DNA from: Loktanella sp. SALINAS62
Lineage (GTDB): Bacteria > Pseudomonadota > Alphaproteobacteria > Rhodobacterales > Rhodobacteraceae
NCBI RefSeq assembly: GCF_018263905.1
Contig: NZ_JAAFZU010000055.1
Coordinates: forward strand, 137,673-201,672
Direction of reading: 5' to 3'
Length of the DNA stretch: 64,000 nt
Part shown: positions 45,312-53,743 of the stretch, piece by piece
How positions within the stretch are numbered: position 1 is the first letter of the stretch
How the letters are laid out: every line of letters begins with the position of its first letter
Program-made: the position numbers and the translations under genes
The notes under the pieces: model-generated
What the model was told of the DNA's origin: nothing
Seen by the model: the letters and a program-made list of their open reading frames with translations, nothing else
Database searches by the model: none

Positions 45312-47198
45312 TTACGCTCGCGGCATTCCCTTATGCCGCATCAGACGCTTTTGCGCGGCGATACGGAACGGTGCGTTGGGGCCGCCGTAGCCCGCATATC
45401 CCGCCTCGCGTTGGACGATTTCAAAGAACATGCCGCCCGCAAAGGGGCGCGAATACAGCTGATAGAACGCCCCGTTGGCGTCCTCGTCGTACAGGATGTT
45501 GCGCGCGCTTAGCCGGTCAATCACATCGGGCGCCAGATCGAACCGTGCGGCCAGATCGGCGTAGTAGTTCCCAGAGATCGGCAAGGTCGCGAATCCTGTT
45601 CCGTCAAGCGCATCGGCGGTGGCAAAGATATCGTCCGTCGCCAACGCCACATGCTGGACAGAAGCGTGAAAGCTGTCGGCCAGAAAATGACCCGCCATGG
45701 TGCGGTGCGTTTCTGCCCCGTTCAGCGTCACGCGCAATGTCCCGTCCGGCGTGGACAATGCCTGACTGCGCACCAGCCCGTCGGGGTCGATCACGTCGAC
45801 CATGGGCGATTTGGTCATCTGGAACAGCGTGGTGTAAAACAGCGACCAGCTGAGCATTTCATCATAGGTCGTCGTCTGGGCGATATGGTCGATCCGGGTC
45901 AGGCCAACCCCGGCTGCCGGGGTTTGAACCGGGGTAAATTCGATATCCCAGACGTCGGACAATCCGCTGGCGTCGTCGATGAAATGCAGAACGCTGCCGC
46001 TTTGGCCCCTGATCGCAGGGATGTCCAACTGATGCGCACCGACCGGCTGATCGAACGGGCGCGCGCCCAGCCGTTCGGCCCGTGCGACGGTCGCGGCCGC
46101 ATTGTCGACCGCGATCCCGATGTCGCAGATCAAGGTGCCGTGCGTCGTATAGGCGCTGCTGGCATAGCCTTCGGTTTCGCGGTTGATGACGATGCGAATG
46201 TCGTTTTGCACCCACAGCGACAGGCGCTTGCCGATGTGATCGGCCGCGTGCCGGAAACCGAGCGTGCCCAGCAGCGCCTCGAGCGCGTCAGCCTCGGCCC
46301 CCTTGCTGGCGAATTCGAGGAAGGCCACCCCGGCAACACGCGCGCGCGGGGGCATCGGCACCAGGTTTTGCTGCGGTGCGGGTTCGACCCGGCGCACGTC
46401 GTCCATCAGCGCGGCGAGCGCGCGATAGCCGTCCTTGGCGATTTCCGACGGTCGTCCGCCACGAAACTGGTCGTTGAAAATCTCCAGCGATACTGGCCCC
46501 GCATAGCCTGTCGCCACGACAGCGCGCATGAATGCGGTGACATCCAGATCGCCTTCTCCCGGCATGTTGCGGAAGTGACGCGACCAGTAAAGCAGGTCCA
46601 TTTCGATCGCGGGGGCGTCAGCGAGTTGCACAAAAAAGATCTTGTCGCCGGGAATCCGCCGGATCGTTTCGGGGTCGATACCGCGGGCCAATGTGTGAAA
46701 GCTGTCGAGGATCAGACCGATGTTGTCATGATCGGCCCTGCGCACGATTTCCCATGCGTCGCGGTGATCATTGACGTGCCGACCCCATGCGAGTGCTTCA
46801 TACCCAACCCGCAAACCCCGCTTGGCAGCACGATGGCCCAATTCATTGAAATCAGCCGCAGCCTTGTCGATGCCGCCGAGCGCCTGAGGATGGCAAGACG
46901 AACAGATCAGAACAAGGTCCGCTCCCAGTTCCTGCATCAGATCAAATTTACGCTCCACCCGGTCAAAAGCTTTGGCGCGCAAGGGATCGGGCAGACCTTC
47001 GAAATCACGGAACGGTTGAAAGAGCGTGATTTCCAGACCCATCGCACGGATCAGGTCCCCAACCTCGCGCGGGTCGCCGTCATGCGCAATGAAATCCTGT
47101 TCAAAAATCTCGATCCCGTCAAAACCTGCGGCGGCTATCGCCTCAAGCTTTTCGGTGAAATTGCCGGATATGGAAACGGTCGCGATGGATGTTTTCAT
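45312..47198 (-). CDS. quiC1: 3-dehydroshikimate dehydratase, QuiC1 type (sugar isomerase-HPPD fusion)
   Basis: A 628-residue two-domain protein. Residues about 1-280 are a xylose-isomerase-like TIM barrel with the metal ligands expected in dehydroshikimate dehydratases: Glu in GYEALAWGRHV, Asp in LILDSFHT, Gln in FFVQLADAP, Glu in SLEIFNDQF. Residues about 300-628 are a vicinal-oxygen-chelate domain related to 4-hydroxyphenylpyruvate dioxygenase (TRIDHIAQTT, SVQHVALATDDI, FEIVQREAGYAGYGGPNAPFR). This fusion is the QuiC1 type that turns 3-dehydroshikimate into protocatechuate. Start at 47198 follows GAGG. It is last in the operon with the TRAP transporter and QsuD-like gene. Confidence 0.88.
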   Translation of the reverse strand: MKTSIATVSISGNFTEKLEAIAAAGFDGIEIFEQDFIAHDGDPREVGDLIRAMGLEITLFQPFRDFEGLPDPLRAKAFDRVERKFDLMQELGADLVLICSSCHPQALGGIDKAAADFNELGHRAAKRGLRVGYEALAWGRHVNDHRDAWEIVRRADHDNIGLILDSFHTLARGIDPETIRRIPGDKIFFVQLADAPAIEMDLLYWSRHFRNMPGEGDLDVTAFMRAVVATGYAGPVSLEIFNDQFRGGRPSEIAKDGYRALAALMDDVRRVEPAPQQNLVPMPPRARVAGVAFLEFASKGAEADALEALLGTLGFRHAADHIGKRLSLWVQNDIRIVINRETEGYASSAYTTHGTLICDIGIAVDNAAATVARAERLGARPFDQPVGAHQLDIPAIRGQSGSVLHFIDDASGLSDVWDIEFTPVQTPAAGVGLTRIDHIAQTTTYDEMLSWSLFYTTLFQMTKSPMVDVIDPDGLVRSQALSTPDGTLRVTLNGAETHRTMAGHFLADSFHASVQHVALATDDIFATADALDGTGFATLPISGNYYADLAARFDLAPDVIDRLSARNILYDEDANGAFYQLYSRPFAGGMFFEIVQREAGYAGYGGPNAPFRIAAQKRLMRHKGMPRA

Positions 47199-47202
47199 GA
47201 CT

Positions 47203-48504
47203 CTAACCTCGGTAGCCAAGAAGGCGCGGTAGGAACAGCACGATGTCGGGCACAAACGTGATGATCATCAGCGCACCGATCAGGGCCAGCAGGAACGGCC
47301 AAATCTCTTGGATGACTTTGCCGATGGGCGCACCAGAGACGTTGGAGACAACGAACAACAGCAGCCCGTAGGGCGGCGTGATCAGCCCGATCATTGCGTT
47401 GACCACCACGACGACACCGAAATGCAGCATGTCGATATTCAGGGCGATGGCGGTCGGGATCAGGATCGGCACGATGATCAGCAGGATCGCGCCGCCTTCC
47501 AGCACGCAGCCAAGGAGCAGGATCAATACATTGACTGCAATCAAAAAGGTGACTGCGTTCAGCTCGTAGTCCAGCAATAGGGCCGCGATCTGGTTGGGCA
47601 CCTGTTCACGCACGATCACGTATTCAAAGGCAAGCGCGCCCGCGACCAAGATGCCGACCGCAGCGGTTGACCGTGCCGAAGACAGCAGCGCGCCATAGAA
47701 CTGCCGCAGGCTGACCGACCGGTAAAGCGCGATCGAGATGACCAGCGCGTAAAATGCGGCAACGGCTGCGGCTTCGGTCGGGGTAACAACCCCACCATAG
47801 ATCCCGCCCAGCAATATGACCGGCAGCAAAAGTGCGGGCATAGCCTTGAACGTAAGGCCCGGAAGCTCTCGCGCCGGGACGATATCATCGACCGGGAAAT
47901 CGCGGCGGCGGGCGATGATGTAATTCATGACAGCCATCATCATCGCCATCATCAGACCCGGCAGAATGCCAGCTGCAAAGAGAAATCCGATAGATTGGTC
48001 AGACACGAGCGCGTAAAGCACCATCGGGATCGAAGGCGGAATGATCGGGCCGACGGTCGCGGTGGCGGCGGTGATTGCTGCGGCATATTGCGGTGTGTAG
48101 CGGTTATCTTTCGTCATCATCCCGATGATGATCTTGCCCATGCCGACGGCGTCGGCCACGGCAGACCCGGACATGCCCGAAAAGATCACCGAAGAGACGA
48201 CGTTGACGTGGCCAAGCCCGCCCCGAAACCGCCCGACAAGTGCTTGGCAGAACCGCAATAGCCGGTCAGCAAGCGAACCGACGTTCATGATGTCTGCGGC
48301 CAGGATGAACAACGGAATCGCAAGCAGGGTATAGCCGTTATATAGACCCTGCAGCATCGTCTCGGGGGCCAGTCCCGGATCGCGCCCGGCCAGGACCAGA
48401 TAGGCCAGCGACCCCGTGATCATCGTTACGCCTACGGATTGTCCGGCGATGACCAGAAGAACGATCAGCAAAATAGACAGGGTCAGCGGATCAGTCATAG
48501 TCAT
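47203..48504 (-). CDS. TRAP transporter large permease, DctM type
   Basis: A 433-residue protein with about 12 hydrophobic spans and family signatures IPLFILAADIMNVG, VVSSVIFSGMSGSAVADAVGMGKI, ITAATATVGPIIPPSIPMVLYA, GGVVTPTEAAAVAAFYAL and MIGLITPPYGLLLFVVSNVSG. Start at 48504 (GGAG upstream) overlaps the dctQ-type gene by 14 bases; ATG 48498 is an alternative. It forms the sodium-driven membrane core with the small subunit. Likely substrate, from context, is quinate, shikimate or a related cyclitol acid. Confidence 0.94.
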   Translation of the reverse strand: MTMTDPLTLSILLIVLLVIAGQSVGVTMITGSLAYLVLAGRDPGLAPETMLQGLYNGYTLLAIPLFILAADIMNVGSLADRLLRFCQALVGRFRGGLGHVNVVSSVIFSGMSGSAVADAVGMGKIIIGMMTKDNRYTPQYAAAITAATATVGPIIPPSIPMVLYALVSDQSIGFLFAAGILPGLMMAMMMAVMNYIIARRRDFPVDDIVPARELPGLTFKAMPALLLPVILLGGIYGGVVTPTEAAAVAAFYALVISIALYRSVSLRQFYGALLSSARSTAAVGILVAGALAFEYVIVREQVPNQIAALLLDYELNAVTFLIAVNVLILLLGCVLEGGAILLIIVPILIPTAIALNIDMLHFGVVVVVNAMIGLITPPYGLLLFVVSNVSGAPIGKVIQEIWPFLLALIGALMIITFVPDIVLFLPRLLGYRG

Positions 48505-49012
48505 GGCTCTCCGGGTCCTGCGGCAGATGGACATGCGGCCCCCGGCCCATGACTGCGTCCCAGACCTGTACCAACGCGCGGATGATCACGGCCCCCGCGA
48601 ACAGCATGTAGATGGAAAAGACCCAATTGAACGGGATGCGCAGGGCCGCCGTCCGTTCGCGGGCCATGAAATCGATGTAGTCCCAGACCGCAGGCAGCGT
48701 GAAAACAAAGATCGCAGCGATTGTCAGACCGCCGAAAATGTCGAACCCGCGTCGCCAGCCACGTGGGACCGCGTAATACACCATATCAAGACGGATCACT
48801 TCGGTGCCTTTGACCACAAAGGCATAGCCAAAGAGGATTCCCCAGACCCAAACCAGCGTGACCCATTCGACGGTCCAATCGACCGAGATGTTGAGCACGT
48901 AGCGAAACAGGACCTGCAACAAGAACACGACGAACATGCTCAGCAGCATGGCCGCAAGGATATTCTCTGCCCGGGCGTGCAGCCATGACCCAAGTTTCTT
49001 TGCAGATTCCAT
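48491..49012 (-). CDS. TRAP transporter small permease, DctQ type
   Basis: A 173-residue four-span membrane protein with the family features LQVLFRYVLNISVDWTVEWVTLVWVWGILFGYAFVVKGTEVIRLDMVYYAVPRG. The ATG at 49012 is preferred to a TTG at 49021. It overlaps the large-subunit gene by 14 bases and is separated from the binding-protein gene by an 80-bp gap that holds a stable hairpin. Confidence 0.92.
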   Translation of the reverse strand: MESAKKLGSWLHARAENILAAMLLSMFVVFLLQVLFRYVLNISVDWTVEWVTLVWVWGILFGYAFVVKGTEVIRLDMVYYAVPRGWRRGFDIFGGLTIAAIFVFTLPAVWDYIDFMARERTAALRIPFNWVFSIYMLFAGAVIIRALVQVWDAVMGRGPHVHLPQDPESHDYD

Positions 49013-49045
49013 CTTGATCAATCTTTCTGTGGGATCGTCTTACCT

Positions 49046-49070
49046 GCGGGACCGGATGGACCGGTCCCGC
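49046..49070 (-). promoter_or_regulatory. Stable hairpin between TRAP binding-protein and permease genes
   Basis: GCGGGACCGG / CCGGTCCCGC, a perfect 10-bp stem with a 5-base loop, 23 bases after the dctP-type stop on the minus strand, without a T tract. Such stem-loops between dctP and dctQ, first noted in Rhodobacter capsulatus, keep binding-protein mRNA abundant relative to the permeases. Confidence 0.75.
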
Positions 49071-49092
49071 TGATATCGTCCGATTGGCTGAT

Positions 49093-50076
49093 TTACATAT
49101 TGCCGATCGCGTCGACCAAGCCTTCGGGCCAGTCGTTGGAATATTCGGATTCCTGATAGATCCCCAGCACGTGCTCTCGGAACGCTGCGTTGTCGGGCAT
49201 GTAGACGTCGACACCGTTGGCGGCGATGTCTGCGGCCAGCGTGGTTTCCTGTTCGATGGTGATGGCGTCAAGTTCTGCTTCGAACTGGTCGGCACAGCCC
49301 TGAACCGTGGTTTGCTGTTCGGGCGTCATCTCGTTCCACGTCTCAAGCGAGATGGTGAACAGATTGGATGCAATCAGGTGGCTGGTGGTCCCGATATGAG
49401 TCAGCACTTCGTCGAATTTCATCGACCGCGTGGCCGGAAAGCCGTTGTCCTGTCCGTCGATGGCACCGGTCTGAAGCGCGGTGTAGACTTCGGTGAACGG
49501 CACGGGCACAGGTGTGGCCCCCATCGCCTCGCCCACGAATTGCCAGCCTTCGCCCGGCGGCATCCGCAGTTGCACGCCCTGCAAATCGGCCGGTGTCATG
49601 ATCCGTTCTTCACCGACATATCCAATGTGCCTTGCGCCGATGTAGGGAAATGCCAGAACCTTGACCTCTGCCTTCTCTTCGATTTCGGCCAGCATGCCGT
49701 CGATCACGTCGCTGTTGTAGACCGCGCGCATGTGATCGTAGTCGCGGAACAGGAACGGCGTGCCCAGCACGCTTGTGGACGGCACCTGGTTCTGAAAGTC
49801 GAAGGGCGCAAGGTTGCCCATGTCCAGATTGCCGCGCTGCATCGCCGTCAGCTCGGTCCCTTGCTCGAACAATGTGGCACCGTGGAACGCCTGAAAATCG
49901 AACCCCTCGCCCAGGCAATCGCCAAAGGCTGATTGCAGGGTTTCCGACCGGATATCGGTCGGCGACACGGTGTCCGAATAGATGATCTCGATGGTGTCTT
50001 GTGCCAGTGCGGCGGTCGCCGTCAGTGCCAGGGCAGCCGCGCTGGCCATGAGGGTCTTTGTGGTTGTGGAACGCAT
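49093..50076 (-). CDS. TRAP transporter solute-binding protein, DctP type
   Basis: A 327-residue periplasmic binding protein with signal peptide ending ATAALAQ and GGGAGG before the ATG. DctP-family marks include GTELTAMQRGNLDMGNLAPF, LGTPFLFRDYDHMRAV, the RMPPGEGWQFVGEAMGATPVPVPFTEVYTALQTGAIDGQDN segment with the conserved carboxylate-binding Arg (LQLRMPP position), and MKFDEVLTHIG. The Arg implies an organic acid ligand. In the context of the operon a quinate- or shikimate-like acid is the best guess. Confidence 0.93.
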   Translation of the reverse strand: MRSTTTKTLMASAAALALTATAALAQDTIEIIYSDTVSPTDIRSETLQSAFGDCLGEGFDFQAFHGATLFEQGTELTAMQRGNLDMGNLAPFDFQNQVPSTSVLGTPFLFRDYDHMRAVYNSDVIDGMLAEIEEKAEVKVLAFPYIGARHIGYVGEERIMTPADLQGVQLRMPPGEGWQFVGEAMGATPVPVPFTEVYTALQTGAIDGQDNGFPATRSMKFDEVLTHIGTTSHLIASNLFTISLETWNEMTPEQQTTVQGCADQFEAELDAITIEQETTLAADIAANGVDVYMPDNAAFREHVLGIYQESEYSNDWPEGLVDAIGNM

Positions 50077-50126
50077 TGGTTTTCCTCCCTTTCGCGTTTC
50101 GTTTTGCCGCTCTGTGGAACGACGTG

Positions 50127-51017
50127 TTACCGGGCCTCAAAGGTGCCGAACGTCGCCTTCAGGCGATCGGCGTCGGCATTGAGACCGGTAAAGAGGTGAA
50201 AGGCACGGACGGCCTGAAAAACAGCCATGCCGGACCCGTCAAGCGTGCGGCAGCCCTTGGCCCGGGCGATACGCAGAAATTCGGTTTCAAGTGGAAAGTA
50301 GACGATTTCGGCCACCCACTGACTGGATGTCAGATAGGCCGGATCAAGCGGCACACCCGGCAGCTTGGCCATGCCCATCGGTGTGGCATTGACGATCCCG
50401 CCGGCCCGGCTGGCGCAGGCCGCGATATCGTCTGCGGCACGGGCAATCGTGGCGCCCGACGCGCGGTTGACACGGTCGACAAGCGCCTGCGCCGCGTCGG
50501 GCCGGTTGTCCGCGATCATCAGGTCGGTCACGCCAAGATCTTGCAGGGCAAACGCAACCGCCGCCCCCGCGCCCCCGGCACCGATCAACAGCACCCGGCT
50601 TAATGTCACATTGGGCAGTCCACGGCGCATGCTTTCTGCGAAACCCCAGAAATCTGTATTGTGCCCAAACCGCTTGCCGTCGCGGAAAACCAGAGTGTTG
50701 ACCGCACCGACCTTGCGTGCAGCGTCGGACAGATCGTCTGTTAGATCGAACACGGCCTGCTTGAAAGGATATGTGACGTTCAGTCCGGCAAATCCGTCTG
50801 CCTCGGCTTTCGCAATGATCTTGGCAGGGTCGCTTTCGACCCCGGGCTGGTCCGGGTCGATCAGATCGTAGCGATAATCCAGCCCATGTGCCCGCCCTTC
50901 CGCCGTATGCATGGCGGGCGTGCGGGATTGCTGGATACCACGTCCGATCAGTCCAACACGGACGGCACGTTGGGTTGCCCCGGTGCGCCCGGACTGAACC
51001 TTTGTCTCATTGCCCAT
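50127..51017 (-). CDS. Quinate/shikimate dehydrogenase, QsuD-like (AroE superfamily)
   Basis: A 296-residue enzyme with SRTPAMHTAEG (the second Ser of biosynthetic AroE is Thr, as in corynebacterial quinate/shikimate dehydrogenase), catalytic Lys in NVTYPFKQA, Asp in GHNTDFWGF, the dinucleotide site LIGAGGAGAAVAFAL followed by an Asp at the end of the next strand (IADNRP), and VNATPMGM. The match to the QSDH group and the operon context argue for oxidation of quinate or shikimate, not biosynthesis. GGAGGAG precedes the ATG. Start lies 133 bp from the divergent TetR gene. Confidence 0.87.
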   Translation of the reverse strand: MGNETKVQSGRTGATQRAVRVGLIGRGIQQSRTPAMHTAEGRAHGLDYRYDLIDPDQPGVESDPAKIIAKAEADGFAGLNVTYPFKQAVFDLTDDLSDAARKVGAVNTLVFRDGKRFGHNTDFWGFAESMRRGLPNVTLSRVLLIGAGGAGAAVAFALQDLGVTDLMIADNRPDAAQALVDRVNRASGATIARAADDIAACASRAGGIVNATPMGMAKLPGVPLDPAYLTSSQWVAEIVYFPLETEFLRIARAKGCRTLDGSGMAVFQAVRAFHLFTGLNADADRLKATFGTFEAR

Positions 51018-51031
51018 GTCGTCTCCTCCCA

Positions 51032-51049
51032 CAGTGGTCCTGACCACTG
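51032..51049. promoter_or_regulatory. 18-bp palindromic operator, probable TetR site
   Basis: CAGTGGTCCTGACCACTG: two perfect 8-bp arms around CT, 15 bases upstream of the QsuD-like start and in the intergenic region shared with the divergent TetR gene. A second, weaker inverted repeat TTTAAC/GTTAAA (51076-51081, 51107-51112) and the short palindrome CTTGGTCAAG (51081-51090) lie nearer the centre of the gap. The perfect palindrome is the best operator candidate. Confidence 0.7.
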
Positions 51050-51149
51050 CCTCCATCCGCACATTGTACCGTGCGTTTAACTTGGTCAAGAATTTTGTAC
51101 TGGCCGGTTAAATTGACGGATGTTAGGGTTCGCGCAGGAGGAAAGAGGC

Positions 51150-51827
51150 ATGACCGAACGGACCGCAGACAAAGGTGCGACGACAGCACAGGGCTGGAAA
51201 CAGGACCCGGAAGGCGTCCGGCGCGATATCCTGTCGGTGGCGGTATCCGAGTTTGCAGCGCGTGGCCTGTCCGGCGCCCGCATTGATGACATCGCGGCAC
51301 GCACACGCACGTCGAAACGGATGATCTACTACTATTTCGGCGATAAGGACGGGCTTTACGCCCGCGCGCTCGAAGCAGCCTACGCCAAAGTGCGTCACGG
51401 TGAAGAAAACCTTGATCTTGCCGGATTTGAACCCGACGACGCACTGGCCCGCCTGATCGGATTCACATTTGACCACCACCGCGCGAATCCTGATTTCATC
51501 CGCATGGTCATGATCGAAAACATCCACAACGCCGATTGCATCGCGCATTCCGACGTGATCCGGACCCTCAACGTCGCGGCAATCGACACGCTAAGCGACA
51601 TCTGCAAGCGTGGTGTTGCGACGGGCGTTTTTCGCGCAGGCGTGAATCCCATGCAGCTTCACTGGCAGATTTCGGCTCTTTCATTTTTCAACGTCTCGAA
51701 CCGGCCTTCGTTTTCGGCCTTGTTCGGGGCAGACCTGTTCACCGACGCCCAACAAAACGCCCTGCGCGACGACATCATCCGCATGGTGGTTGAATCCGTC
51801 CGCATGACCAAGGAGACTTTGCCATGA
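51150..51827 (+). CDS. TetR/AcrR-family transcriptional regulator
   Basis: A 225-residue regulator with the N-terminal helix-turn-helix (GLSGARIDDIAARTRTSKRMIYYYFGDKDGLYARALEAAY) and a helical ligand-binding domain resembling TetR_C_6-like members (DHHRANPDFIRMVMIENIHNA). AGGAGG before the ATG at 51150 sets the start. It is divergent from the quinate/shikimate operon and coupled by ATGA to a hydrolase gene, so it likely represses both sides until a pathway compound binds. Confidence 0.92.
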   Translation: MTERTADKGATTAQGWKQDPEGVRRDILSVAVSEFAARGLSGARIDDIAARTRTSKRMIYYYFGDKDGLYARALEAAYAKVRHGEENLDLAGFEPDDALARLIGFTFDHHRANPDFIRMVMIENIHNADCIAHSDVIRTLNVAAIDTLSDICKRGVATGVFRAGVNPMQLHWQISALSFFNVSNRPSFSALFGADLFTDAQQNALRDDIIRMVVESVRMTKETLP

Positions 51828-52768
51828 TGAACCCCGAATTGCAGGATTTCCTGAACGTCTGGAACGAAAAGTGGAGCGACCTGCCCAAAGGTTCTGGCCC
51901 TGCAGAACGCCGCGCGCATTTCGAGCAGATCGCACGCGACATGCGATTGCCGACGCCAGACGATGTGAATTGCGACGCGGAACATCACGTCGACAGCCCG
52001 GCCGGGCCCGCGCGGGTGCGGGTGTTTCGGTATGATGGCGACGACACGGCGCAGCCTTGCCTGATTTACATGCATGGCGGTGCGTGGATGCAGGGCAGCC
52101 CCGAAACCCACTGGGACATCACGGCGCGCATCGCATCATGGAACAGGCAGACCGTCATCAGCGTGGATTACGCGCTGGCCCCGGAACATCCGTTTCCGCA
52201 GGCCTACGACCAGTGCCTCGCCGTGACGCGGTGGGTCAGGACGCAGGCGCACGATCTTGGCGTCGATCCTGCGCGCATTTCCATCGGTGGCGACAGCGCC
52301 GGTGCCAATCTGGCCGCTGCCGTCACGCTGGCATTGAAAGGGACCGCTGACATGCCGATGGCGCAGCTTTTGGTCTATCCGGCCTGCGATTTCGACACAT
52401 CGCGCCCGTCGATGATCGAAAACGCCAATGGCCCTTTGCTGTTTCCACGCGACATGCCGGCTGTGAACGCGATGTACTGCCCCAACCCGTCCGATCTGGT
52501 AGATCCGCGCGCGGCACCGCTACACGCCACGGATCACACCGGCCTGCCGCAGGCGTTTGTCGCCGTGGCCGAATGCGACCCCCTGCGCGACAGTGGCCGT
52601 GCCTATGCCGCAGCACTGAAATCGGCGGGCGTGCCCATGACGCTGGACGACGGCAAGGGTCTGATCCACGGTTACCTGCGGGCAATGGATTACTGCAGCG
52701 ACAGCATGCGCAAACTGGAATCCATGGCCGCCTGGCTGCGGCAGGCCAACGCCAGCGCAGCCGCATGA
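51824..52768 (+). CDS. Alpha/beta hydrolase of the HSL (family IV esterase) type
   Basis: A 314-residue cytoplasmic esterase. The oxyanion-hole motif HGG is at residues 84-86, the nucleophile Ser158 in GGDSAGAN, and Asp252 (ECDPLRD) and His282 (GLIHGYL) complete the triad. AAGGAG precedes the start, which overlaps the TetR stop. Being next to quinate/shikimate genes, it could free these acids from esters such as hydroxycinnamoyl-quinates; that is an inference from context only. Confidence 0.9.
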   Translation: MMNPELQDFLNVWNEKWSDLPKGSGPAERRAHFEQIARDMRLPTPDDVNCDAEHHVDSPAGPARVRVFRYDGDDTAQPCLIYMHGGAWMQGSPETHWDITARIASWNRQTVISVDYALAPEHPFPQAYDQCLAVTRWVRTQAHDLGVDPARISIGGDSAGANLAAAVTLALKGTADMPMAQLLVYPACDFDTSRPSMIENANGPLLFPRDMPAVNAMYCPNPSDLVDPRAAPLHATDHTGLPQAFVAVAECDPLRDSGRAYAAALKSAGVPMTLDDGKGLIHGYLRAMDYCSDSMRKLESMAAWLRQANASAAA

Positions 52769-53232
52769 TGCAGCCCCCCCGGCCCGCGCTGACCTACGCC
52801 TTTACGATTCAGGCCGACATCGCGCCGCCGCGATCAGCGGGCCCTGCACCGCACGGCGAACGGCTACACATCGCGATCATCGGCGGGCAAGTTCGCGGCC
52901 CCCGCCTGACGGGCACGATCCGTCCCGGCGGTTCGGACTGGCCGGTGATTGGTCCGGACGGCAATTCGCGCATCGACGCCCGCTACACGATCGAGGCCGA
53001 TGACGGCACGCTGATCTACGTCGTCAACCGCGGCCTGCGCGTGTCGTCTGCACAAACGCTGCAACGGTTGCGCGCGGGCGAGCCTGTGGACCCGGCGGAG
53101 GTCTATATGCGCGCGGCCCCGGTCTTTGACGCACCCGACGGACCCCACGCCTGGCTGCGCGAGCGGCTCTTCGTCTGCTCGCTGTCACCGAGACCAGAAG
53201 CGATTGCGATTGACGTCTATCTTGTCGAATGA
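52765..53232 (+). CDS. DUF3237 family protein
   Basis: A 155-residue protein with the family pattern ALTYAFTIQADIAPP, GPAPHGERLHIAIIGGQVRGPRLTGTIRPGGSDWPVI, DARYTIEADDGTLIYVVNRGLR and a C-terminal LRERLFVCSLSPRPEAIAIDVYLVE. DUF3237 (UPF0311) proteins form a small beta-barrel and often sit in aromatic-compound clusters; no reaction is established to my knowledge. It starts within the hydrolase stop (ATGA; ATG 52768 is an alternative) and is the last gene of the TetR operon. Confidence 0.87.
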   Translation: MMQPPRPALTYAFTIQADIAPPRSAGPAPHGERLHIAIIGGQVRGPRLTGTIRPGGSDWPVIGPDGNSRIDARYTIEADDGTLIYVVNRGLRVSSAQTLQRLRAGEPVDPAEVYMRAAPVFDAPDGPHAWLRERLFVCSLSPRPEAIAIDVYLVE

Positions 53233-53743
53233 CGGTTCAGCATAGATTCCGCACCGTCCGGGAGCGATTAAGGGCAATGATGCAGGACGTTGCTGCCATT
53301 GGTCGAAGTCGGCTTCCAAAGCAGGCGGACAAGATCCGTCCTTTTCGCCGGTGACACAGACGAGGAGTTTTGGCCGTTTCCTTCGGCGTAGCGGGCCTTC
53401 GCTGCCACACTGACAAGCGGTGGCCGAAGACGCGGTGACCGGCCCGATGGTACGCGCCATCCTTCCCGCGATCCAACGCTTGCGACCGCCGCCGTCATGC
53501 GCGTGATCGCGACCCAGAACCAACCGGAACGAAAGCAGCAGGACAGGTCTGTCCGTCGCGCTGAAAACCGGAGACGCCAGGCCAGGATGATGCGGATTCG
53601 CAGCTTGATCCGCACAGTTCCAGCTGCCTCCGCAGCGATGCGCGCATCAATGGCCGCGAAATGATTGACTTACGCGCCTGATCGGGCGACCTTGATCACC
53701 AACGGCATGCCATTTGGGAAATGTCGAATGAAATGAGTTTCAC
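53233..53743. other. 511-bp gap without a supportable gene
   Basis: No frame here has a family match, signal peptide or ribosome site that I can support. Open frames on the minus strand (for example 53185-53523) are rich in Arg, Cys and Trp as expected from out-of-frame GC-rich DNA. The stretch looks like decayed or non-coding island DNA; no terminal inverted repeats or transposase remnant could be made out. Confidence 0.5.

Noticed and set aside
45651-47261. 536-codon open frame on the plus strand
   Set aside because: Antisense to the QuiC1-type gene, whose metal ligands and two domains are intact.
50127-51017. Biosynthetic shikimate dehydrogenase aroE
   Set aside because: The SRTPAMH motif, the QsuD-like body and the operon with a QuiC1-type dehydratase and TRAP transporter favour a catabolic quinate/shikimate dehydrogenase.
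53185-53523. 112-codon minus-strand frame as a gene or transposase remnant
   Set aside because: Overlaps the DUF3237 3' end, lacks a ribosome site and has the composition of random GC-rich translation.
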